IMG/VR virus record: IMGVR_UViG_3300021961_000425
Coordinates: 1 to 29,917 of that record
DNA length: 29,917 nucleotides
Reading direction: 5' to 3' (one strand)
DNA from: a virus
Notes under the pieces: generated by a model
Told to the model about the DNA's origin: nothing
Seen by the model: the letters and a program-made list of their open reading frames with translations, nothing else
Database searches by the model: none
Position numbers and translations under genes: made by a program
Part shown: positions 24,602 through 29,917 of the stretch, piece by piece
How positions within the stretch are numbered: position 1 is the stretch's first letter
Layout of the letters: each line of letters begins with the position of its first letter

Positions 24602-27558
24602 CTTTAGAGCAACAACAAGCATTGGCGTTGTCGCGTGCAAGGCAACGCGCCGCGCAATCGCAACCAACACAGCCGCCAGAGCAACCGCAAGGTGGTTTCT
24701 TAAACAGCGCGGCAAGAATGGCAAACGTCGTGAGCCGCGAAGCGGCTCCGTATGTAGCGGCTGGAAGCGCCGCCGCCATTCCGACGCTGATTGCTGGACA
24801 GATGGGGCCGCAAGTCGCGCTTCCCGAAGAAATCGTAACCGTTCCTGCGGCATTCCTTGGAGGGATGGGCGCATACGGCCTGTCGAGGCTTTTTGGTGAT
24901 CCGGCGATCTCCGCAACAAACGCAGTTGCTGGAACAGAAATCCCGACCGTAAGCCAAGCAACAAGCAACCTTCTGGACGCCAGCGGCGCTTTTATCCCAC
25001 CAGACCAACAGACGCCTGCGGAAAGGGTTGTTGGAACGGCAACAATGGGCGCGGCAGACGCGCTTTCGGGAGCCGGAGTTGGCAAGCAACTTGCCGCATA
25101 CGGCGCTGGCCCTGTGTCTGAAGCGTTCGGCAAAGTCGCTGGGCCTGTGGCTTCAAGGATTCCATTTTTAAGATCAAGGATTCCAGCTACAGCAGATCAA
25201 GGCGCAAGAAAGCTGGGAGAATATTTGTCAAGAACACCCAAAGCGGACGCCGCGCTTGGTGCGGCGGGCGGCGCGGCGTATCAAGGCATGGAGGAGCAAG
25301 GCGGCAATACGGCGCAAAATGTTGCCGCTGGCATAGTCGCTCCGATGGCGCTTGGCATAGCTCAAAACGTGATGACAAGGAGACTGCCAAACATGATTGG
25401 CGCAGATAATCTTTCAGCGTTTTTTGGCGGCGCGGCAGACGACGTAAGGCAGATTGCAAGCAGGCCGCTTGACTCTATGCCGATCACAGACATTGGGCAA
25501 TCGGGACGAAAAGCTGCTGCTGCCACGCAAGCCGTAAACAATGTCGCGCAATACCTCCAAGACCAAGCACAAAGAGGCGGAGGTGTCGGGCAAGCAATTT
25601 CTAATATTTCCGACGCTGGGCAAATGTATTCCGGCGGTCAAGTTCGCCCAGACGCGGCAACGCTGTCTGATAACATGGGATTGATTGGCGCAATGCGCGG
25701 GGTCGCAAACGACCCAACCGTTGCCGCTCGCGCATCAGCAAATCAAGCCGCTGTTGGCAGAGAGGTGTCCGAAGCACTTCCGCAAGTTGGCGCTGGGCCG
25801 AAAGCGGCGCAGAGGTTTATGCGCGGAGAGCTTGAGTCCGGCGTAAAGGCGGCAGACGTTGAGAGGCAGACAAAGTTTCAATCGCTTCAAAGCGAAGAAG
25901 GAAAGTTAAGCCAGCTTCAGTCGCAGGTAGACGTGTCCGGCGAAGCAATGAACCGCGCCGCCGCATCCGAAGCGGCTTTGCCAGCGTTGCGCGGCAAGGA
26001 CGCGGAAATGCGTGCGGTCAACCAAAAGTTGAGTGACGCAATTCCAAAAGACACCCCTGTAAACATCGGAAACAATACAAAAAAAGCGGCTCAATCCGCG
26101 ATCAATGAATATAAAAACCGCGCCACGGGCGAGCCAACAGAAGAGATTCAAGCGTTATTGAAGCTCGCTCAAGATAATCCAAATATCCTGTCCGGCGAGG
26201 CGCACGAAAACTTCAAAGATTTGTACAACTTGGCGGCAAACGCACAGACGCAAAACGAAAGGCGCCTTGTTGAAGGCGTCCGAAACGCGCTTCGCGCCGA
26301 CATTGAAGCTGTCCCAGAGTTAAGGGATCCATTCAAGGCATTTAATAAATTCTACGCCGAAACATACCATCCAAGCTACCGCGAAGGCGCGTCACGCGAC
26401 GTTCTGATTGGTCGCAAGGCTGGAAACGAGCCGAAGATCGCTCCAGAGGCTACGCTTGATCGGTTCTTGAAAGTCAGCCAAATGGAGGGCGGTCGAGACG
26501 CGGGACGTCTGGTCAAGGCGCTGTCTGGGCAAAGCGGGATGACGCCGAAGTCCGAAAAAATCATCGGAGACTGGATGGAATCGTCGATTTCCGCCGCCAT
26601 CAGAGACAGCAAGACGGCAGACAAGGCCGCAGTCGCAAAGGCGTGGATGGATAAACATTCGTTGATTCTGAAAGAGCTTCCGCCGTCAGCCCAAGACAGG
26701 GTGATGAAGATTCAGTCTGATTTCGGCATCGCTCAAAGCGGCGTTGCCAAAGCAAAGGGCGAGTTTGCAGCAAGCGAAGAAGCCCTGTCTGCGGCTCAAC
26801 GCAAGCTCACAGACACCCCGGAAGGAAAGTTTTCTGCTCCGGGCATGGAGGCGGCAAACAATGTTGATAAATGGCTGTATGGGGAAAAGGCAAGGTCAAC
26901 AATGCTTCAACTCGTAAAGTCCGCAAAGAAAGACAAGACAGGGCGGTCAATGGAAGGGCTAAAGAACGCCGTCAAGCAATCCTTGGAACGCAAGATCAAA
27001 AACGTCGGATCGACAACCGAAGGTAATGCCGCAGAGATTGCAATGTCTGATTTTGGAACATCTTTCGCTAAGATGAATAAAATTCTATCAAGCGAAGAAA
27101 CAACCAAGGCGTTGCGCCAGATATTCTCGCCAAAGGAAATCGAATCCCTTGATCGAATCAGAAAAAAAATTGCCGTTGCTACGCGAATCAATAAAAAAGC
27201 AACTGCTGGCTCTATCACCGCATACCTTGGCAAAGAATCGCAATCGCAGATTGATGAAATCGCAAAAGGCATCGCGGCTCCCGGCAGTAGCACTACAGCG
27301 ATGGGGGCGTCTGCGGTCAGGACAATCAAAACGATCAAAGACCTCGCTGTTGGGCTGGCAAAAACAAGCGTCATTGATACAGACACGATGGAGAAACTTC
27401 AGCGTGAAGTCTTGTTAAAAGCATTGCTTGATCCAGATGTCGCCGTTGCCTTGCTCCGCAGGCCGACGCCCGAAAACCTGAAAACAACCTCTTCCATTCT
27501 GAAGCCAATCGTTCGCTCGTTTATGATGGGTCAGCAAGATGGTGATGAATCCAAATAA
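24598..27558 (+). CDS. Large internal virion / DNA ejection protein
   Basis: 986 residues from the ATG at 24598 in an ATGA overlap; an upstream TTG at 24556 would add 14 residues inside the preceding gene and is less likely. The N-terminal third has several long Ala/Gly/Ile-rich, weakly hydrophobic stretches (APYVAAGSAAAIPTLIAGQM; NVAAGIVAPMALGIAQNVMT) that could enter membranes. The rest is mostly helical, with coiled-coil-like parts (KFQSLQSEEGKLSQLQSQVD; FAASEEALSAAQRKLTD). It has the position and size class of the largest T7-like ejection proteins. No lytic transglycosylase motif is seen, unlike T7 gp16, so peptidoglycan cutting would have to come from elsewhere. Confidence 0.72.
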   Translation: MTLEQQQALALSRARQRAAQSQPTQPPEQPQGGFLNSAARMANVVSREAAPYVAAGSAAAIPTLIAGQMGPQVALPEEIVTVPAAFLGGMGAYGLSRLFGDPAISATNAVAGTEIPTVSQATSNLLDASGAFIPPDQQTPAERVVGTATMGAADALSGAGVGKQLAAYGAGPVSEAFGKVAGPVASRIPFLRSRIPATADQGARKLGEYLSRTPKADAALGAAGGAAYQGMEEQGGNTAQNVAAGIVAPMALGIAQNVMTRRLPNMIGADNLSAFFGGAADDVRQIASRPLDSMPITDIGQSGRKAAAATQAVNNVAQYLQDQAQRGGGVGQAISNISDAGQMYSGGQVRPDAATLSDNMGLIGAMRGVANDPTVAARASANQAAVGREVSEALPQVGAGPKAAQRFMRGELESGVKAADVERQTKFQSLQSEEGKLSQLQSQVDVSGEAMNRAAASEAALPALRGKDAEMRAVNQKLSDAIPKDTPVNIGNNTKKAAQSAINEYKNRATGEPTEEIQALLKLAQDNPNILSGEAHENFKDLYNLAANAQTQNERRLVEGVRNALRADIEAVPELRDPFKAFNKFYAETYHPSYREGASRDVLIGRKAGNEPKIAPEATLDRFLKVSQMEGGRDAGRLVKALSGQSGMTPKSEKIIGDWMESSISAAIRDSKTADKAAVAKAWMDKHSLILKELPPSAQDRVMKIQSDFGIAQSGVAKAKGEFAASEEALSAAQRKLTDTPEGKFSAPGMEAANNVDKWLYGEKARSTMLQLVKSAKKDKTGRSMEGLKNAVKQSLERKIKNVGSTTEGNAAEIAMSDFGTSFAKMNKILSSEETTKALRQIFSPKEIESLDRIRKKIAVATRINKKATAGSITAYLGKESQSQIDEIAKGIAAPGSSTTAMGASAVRTIKTIKDLAVGLAKTSVIDTDTMEKLQREVLLKALLDPDVAVALLRRPTPENLKTTSSILKPIVRSFMMGQQDGDESK

Positions 27559-27560
27559 AA

Positions 27561-27878
27561 GTGCCGATTGCTCAATCAAAAGAACGCAATTATCGCGCAA
27601 AAAAGTTTGCTATCGTCAACGAACACAAGTCGGCTCGCGGCTGTCAGGTCTGCCGCTGGAACGGAGACACCGCTGCGCTTGACTTGCACCATGTAGACCC
27701 GTCAAAGAAGGCAGCGTCTATTCGATCAATACTTCGATCCGCATCCATCCAGCGTCTGATCGATGAAATCGCAAAATGCGTCGTTCTGTGCGCCAACTGC
27801 CATCGGCTACTACACGCAGGCAGGATCGGAATAAAGCAACACGCCAGAACAAAAAAGCTGACATTCTGGCCTATTTAA
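27561..27878 (+). CDS. HNH endonuclease
   Basis: 105 residues from a GTG two bases after the ejection-protein stop; no in-frame ATG lies near. The HNH core is clear: zinc pair CQVC (about 29-32), HHVDP (about 43-47) as the first catalytic histidines, then CANCHRLLHAG (about 77-87) with the second zinc pair and final histidine. Phage HNH proteins may be free-standing homing nucleases or packaging partners of terminase. Here it is the last gene before the strong terminator and far from terL, so homing or DNA processing is as likely as packaging. Confidence 0.82.
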   Translation: MPIAQSKERNYRAKKFAIVNEHKSARGCQVCRWNGDTAALDLHHVDPSKKAASIRSILRSASIQRLIDEIAKCVVLCANCHRLLHAGRIGIKQHARTKKLTFWPI

Positions 27879-27971
27879 CGCCCCGATTCCGCGCAACCAC
27901 CAAATTTAGCGTGCAACATCATAACCTTGTTATATTCTAATAGCCCTCCTTGGGCGTTTCCTCCCTAAGAC

Positions 27972-28007
27972 TGGGGCAGACCAACATACAGGTCTGCCCC
28001 ATTTTTA
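27972..28007 (+). terminator. Strong intrinsic terminator of the late operon
   Basis: GGGGCAGACC and GGTCTGCCCC form a perfect 10-bp stem, extended to 11 by a T-A pair, around an 8-base loop, and ATTTTTATTG follows. It lies between the end of the HNH gene and the convergent integrase gene and is oriented to stop rightward late transcription from running into the minus-strand lysogeny genes. Confidence 0.92.
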
Positions 28008-28018
28008 TTGTTACCAAA

Positions 28019-28037
28019 CAACGCGCCCTGCGCGTTG
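28019..28037 (-). terminator. Candidate terminator of the integrase operon
   Basis: CAACGCG and CGCGTTG form a 7-bp stem around CCCTG. Read on the minus strand, the hairpin lies 15 bases beyond the integrase stop and leads into a moderately T-rich stretch (TTTGGTAACAATAAA). It is weaker than the late terminator facing it. Confidence 0.45.
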
Positions 28038-28051
28038 GTGGTTGTTGGTGG

Positions 28052-29128
28052 TCACGGCATACGCCCGTTTCGGGCGTTACGCCCGACATTCCGCGCAGCT
28101 GATTTGAAATTTATTGCAGTGCGAAGGTGATCTGGAGCGTGGTGCAGGTAGTTGCGCTCAACCGTGGCGAGCGTGTCGCCAAGAACACCCGCGATCTCGT
28201 ACAGATCCACGCCAGCTCGCGCAGCGAGCGTTGCCCACGTGTGCCGCAGGGTGTGTGGCGTGACAGCGGCGAGCCGCTTGTCGATTGTCTGCGCGGCTTC
28301 TTCGACAACCTTGTTGAACGCACGACGGATGTCGTTGCTGTCGTCCAGCACGAACTCGCTGGCGCGTTCTGCGTGCGCCCGAACCAGCACAGGCATCAGT
28401 CTGTCTGAGATCGGAACGGGGACGCGGCGTTTGTTCTTCTGCCGCTTGCCGTCATTGTCGAAGCGAATCATGCCGCCGTCCAGATCGACCTGCGGCCAGC
28501 GCAGACCAACGATGCTGTTAAGCCGTGCGGCTGTCTCCAGAGCGATAGCAATAAAGCGAAAAACCCGCGACATGCGCTCGCCGTTCGTGCGCTCTGCGAT
28601 GTCCCAAAATGCTTGTTCCTCCGTCTCCGTCATCCACAGGTCTTTTGGCGGCGGTATGGGCGGGAGCGAAACAACGGGAACGTGGTCGGCAGGGATCTGC
28701 CGCTGACGGCGTGCGTGGTTGCAGGCCGCAACCAGCGTCACCAACTCGCGGCGAATCGTTGAGTCAGACACGCCCTCGGCACGGCGTGTTGACTTGTATT
28801 TCGCAACGACACGCGATGTCAGGTCTTGCGGGGCGATTCCATTGAGATGACGCCGCAGATGATTGACCGCGATGATGGCGCGGTCTTGCGCGATGACCTG
28901 CTCCTCGACGTGCGTATTGAGGTAGTAGTCCAGGATTTGCTTGACATTCATCGACCCTTCTTCGGAGGCGTCTGCTTCTTGAAGCCAGCCTGCGAAGAAT
29001 CGTTGAGCCGCTTGAATGCTTGTTGTCCGCGTCGATACGCGCTTGCTTCTGCCGTTCGTTGTCCAGCGGACTTCGTAAACGCCGTGGTCGTTTTGTTCCA
29101 GTCGTGGGCCTTTGTTGGTTCTTGCCAT
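28052..29128 (-). CDS. int: Tyrosine-family integrase
   Basis: 358 residues. An arm-binding N-terminal domain (PRLEQNDHGVYEVRWTTNGR) is followed by a core-binding helical domain and the catalytic domain. Catalytic residues are R202 (ETAARLNSIV), a Lys in the 228-234 beta-hairpin, H292 and R295 (HTLRHTW), and the nucleophile Y327 (ERNYLHH). The usual LGH/W position is D318 (VLGDTLATV), a variant. The first 181 bases overlap the upstream excisionase-like gene in another frame; a later Met at residue 60 exists, but the arm-type domain before it looks genuine. It catalyses integration and excision of the phage at attP. It is last in the repressor-xis-int operon. Confidence 0.93.
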   Translation of the reverse strand: MARTNKGPRLEQNDHGVYEVRWTTNGRSKRVSTRTTSIQAAQRFFAGWLQEADASEEGSMNVKQILDYYLNTHVEEQVIAQDRAIIAVNHLRRHLNGIAPQDLTSRVVAKYKSTRRAEGVSDSTIRRELVTLVAACNHARRQRQIPADHVPVVSLPPIPPPKDLWMTETEEQAFWDIAERTNGERMSRVFRFIAIALETAARLNSIVGLRWPQVDLDGGMIRFDNDGKRQKNKRRVPVPISDRLMPVLVRAHAERASEFVLDDSNDIRRAFNKVVEEAAQTIDKRLAAVTPHTLRHTWATLAARAGVDLYEIAGVLGDTLATVERNYLHHAPDHLRTAINFKSAARNVGRNARNGRMP

Positions 29129-29277
29129 TTTTCTATGAGGTTGTGCAGTTGCTGTTCAGAGATGAGAACTGGCTTCCCCGCAACGTAAGGAAGTAGTCCC
29201 GCTCGACGCCAGCGAGCGATGGTTTGTGGCGTTCGCCGCAGAATTGCGGCGACTTCTTTCTGCGTGAAAAATTTCAT
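28948..29277 (-). CDS. Excisionase-like helix-turn-helix protein
   Basis: 109 residues, start overlapping the repressor stop (ATGA). The N-terminal 45 residues (MKFFTQKEVAAILRRTPQTI, ending with ARWRRAGLLPYVAGKP) form a MerR/excisionase-type winged helix-turn-helix of the kind that recognises DNA beside integrase sites. The C-terminal half is basic, low in structure and encoded within the 181-base overlap with the integrase gene. Context between repressor and integrase fits a recombination directionality factor, but it could also be a transcription regulator. The overlap is unusually long for a xis-int pair. Confidence 0.7.
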   Translation of the reverse strand: MKFFTQKEVAAILRRTPQTIARWRRAGLLPYVAGKPVLISEQQLHNLIEKWQEPTKAHDWNKTTTAFTKSAGQRTAEASAYRRGQQAFKRLNDSSQAGFKKQTPPKKGR

Positions 29278-29621
29278 TGACGCAGGATGTCAAATATCTT
29301 TGCAGCCTGCTCGATGGTGACAGGCTTGTTGATCCGCACGAACACGCCTTCGTCGGTTTGCCGAAGCTCGAAAGATGCCTTTTCTGGAAGCTCCGTTGCA
29401 CGCTCTGGGAGTAGGTCTGGAACGGTGCAACCAAGCGCGTCAGCGAGTCTGACGAGATTCTTCGGATCGGGCATGACGAGTCCTCTGATGTAGGTGCTGA
29501 TGCTGTCGCGGCCAACTCCTGCGGCGCGCGCAAGATCGCTCTGGTTCCAGTTTTTGCCGTGCATACGGGCTTCCAGATTACGCCCGAAGTCGGGCGGAAT
29601 TTCCTTTGTGTGTCGAGACAT
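29274..29621 (-). CDS. CI-like phage repressor, short form
   Basis: 115 residues from the ATG at 29621. An upstream ATG at 29663 lies inside the -10 region of its predicted promoter and is excluded on that ground; the chosen start has a weak AGG six bases upstream. A Cro/C1-type helix-turn-helix occupies about residues 12-66 (NWNQSDLARAAGVGRDSIST, with LVRLADALGCTVPDLL). The C-terminal 45 residues (VFVRINKPVTIEQAAKIFDI) are too short for a LexA/S24 self-cleaving domain, so RecA-driven autocleavage is unlikely. It probably binds the two 11-bp sites in front of its own gene and the Cro-like gene and keeps the phage lysogenic. Confidence 0.85.
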   Translation of the reverse strand: MSRHTKEIPPDFGRNLEARMHGKNWNQSDLARAAGVGRDSISTYIRGLVMPDPKNLVRLADALGCTVPDLLPERATELPEKASFELRQTDEGVFVRINKPVTIEQAAKIFDILRQ

Positions 29622-29660
29622 GTAGTGCCTGCCAGTGCCATGTTGGGTGTGTAGAGTTTT

Positions 29661-29689
29661 CATATATATACAGGTTGTCCGGCAGTCAA
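29661..29689 (-). promoter_or_regulatory. Repressor-operon promoter (pRM-like)
   Basis: On the minus strand, TTGACT (29689-29684) and TATATG (29666-29661) are separated by 17 bases. Transcription would begin near 29654, about 33 bases before the repressor ATG at 29621, which decides the start in favour of that ATG. Confidence 0.7.
29668..29678 (-). promoter_or_regulatory. Candidate operator at the repressor promoter
   Basis: The minus strand reads ACAACCTGTAT, ten of 11 bases identical to the site ACAACTTGTAT at 29737-29747 on the + strand. It runs into the -10 box of the repressor promoter. The two sites point in opposite directions, as expected for shared repressor/Cro operators. Confidence 0.6.
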
Positions 29690-29696
29690 CAAACAA

Positions 29697-29712
29697 CAAA
29701 AAAAATTTTTTG
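29697..29712. promoter_or_regulatory. A-tract/T-tract element between divergent promoters
   Basis: CAAAAAAAATTTTTTG (eight A, six T) lies between the two divergent promoters, just upstream of both -35 boxes. Such tracts bend DNA and can act as UP elements for RNA polymerase. Confidence 0.45.
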
Positions 29713-29722
29713 AAAATAAGTA

Positions 29723-29750
29723 TTGACCCTACCCGAACAACTTGTATGGT
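29723..29750 (+). promoter_or_regulatory. Early rightward promoter for Cro-like gene (pR-like)
   Basis: TTGACC at 29723-29728 and TATGGT at 29745-29750 are separated by 16 bases, with a TTG extension before the -10 box. The start of transcription would be near 29757, giving a C/A-rich leader of about 37 bases before the ATG at 29794. Confidence 0.65.
29737..29747 (+). promoter_or_regulatory. Candidate operator at the Cro-gene promoter
   Basis: ACAACTTGTAT overlaps the spacer and the -10 box of the rightward promoter. It contains a short dyad (ACAA-C-TTGT) and is matched by the opposite-facing site at 29668-29678. A repressor bound here would block polymerase directly. Confidence 0.6.
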
Positions 29751-29793
29751 GCGACCCGCAACGGCAATCACGCCGTTCAACACAAACCACAAA

Positions 29794-29917
29794 ATGATCA
29801 ACATCGACCCAAAGAAAGTCATCGCATTTTTCGGTGGGCCAACTGCTGTTCAGCGAAGACTGAAAAAGTCCAAAGTTGAGATCAGCTTGGCAACAATTGA
29901 AAAATGGAGCCAGAGGT
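29794..29917 (+). CDS. Cro-like regulator, truncated by window end
   Basis: The ATG at 29794 opens a frame that runs off the window after 41 codons, beginning MINIDPKKVIAFFGGPTAVQ and continuing through SLATIEKWSQR. The helix-turn-helix pattern (GGPTAVQRRL, then LATIEKW) is that of Cro or YdaS-type small regulators. Divergent to the repressor and driven from the pR-like promoter, it is expected to start the lytic programme. The rest of the gene and the early region lie outside the window. Confidence 0.7.
   Translation, partial: MINIDPKKVIAFFGGPTAVQRRLKKSKVEISLATIEKWSQR

Noticed and set aside
27881-27905. Sequence resembling a tRNA 3' end (CGATTCCGCGC then ACCACCA), a possible attP core
   Set aside because: The spacing between T-loop-like and CCA-like parts does not fit a tRNA acceptor arm, and no second copy is present in the window to define att sites.
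29156-29641. Minus-strand open frame of 161 residues overlapping the repressor
   Set aside because: It overlaps the repressor helix-turn-helix in another frame, ends inside the excisionase-like gene and resembles no protein.
29622-29822. Longer repressor frame starting at 29822 or 29663
   Set aside because: It would begin upstream of or within the predicted promoter and operator region; the translated extension is hydrophobic and unlike repressors.

Overview
The window is almost entirely one bacteriophage or prophage genome. The virion genes are those of a short-tailed (podovirus-type) phage: a large terminase, a portal, scaffold and major capsid genes, a tail adaptor, a tail nozzle, and a run of internal or ejection proteins arranged like T7 gp13 to gp16. 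It also carries a complete lysogeny module of integrase, excisionase-like protein and repressor facing a Cro-like gene. This is therefore a temperate podovirus, or a prophage of one. A lipoprotein and a CHAP endolysin in the lysis cassette point to a Gram-negative host. The integrase and repressor look alphaproteobacterial to me, but that is a memory-based impression. Almost no gene has a Shine-Dalgarno sequence; the leaders are C/A-rich instead, which argues for a host that does not rely on Shine-Dalgarno initiation. The host is left open.

Layout, left to right. 1-165: G-rich edge, a hairpin and a candidate promoter. 166-5798: receptor-binding region with two paralogous long fibres or spikes (sialidase-like with a self-cleaving S74 chaperone, and pectate-lyase-type beta-helix), a relict gene start between them, a 47-residue protein, a membrane protein and a short fibre protein. 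5813-6961: lysis cassette (coiled-coil membrane protein, holin, lipoprotein, CHAP endolysin). 6965-7237: a small HExxH protein. 7238-11015: large terminase and portal. 11055-15755: four fibre-like or decoration-like structural genes placed between portal and scaffold. 15818-19165: scaffold, major capsid protein, a small acidic protein and a head-tail adaptor. 19169-27558: tail nozzle, a GNAT-fold gp13-like protein and four internal or ejection proteins. 27561-27878: HNH nuclease, followed by a strong terminator.

28052-29621, minus strand: integrase, excisionase-like protein and repressor, transcribed together from a promoter near 29661-29689. A divergent promoter at 29723-29750 drives a Cro-like gene cut off by the window end. 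The two promoters carry nearly identical 11-bp sites across their -10 regions, which looks like the lysis-lysogeny switch. Replication and early genes are not in the window and presumably lie beyond its right end.

The most unusual points are the duplicated fibre module with its gene relict and sharp composition change, the paired operators, the structural island between portal and scaffold, the strong hairpins around the scaffold and capsid genes, and the near absence of Shine-Dalgarno sites.
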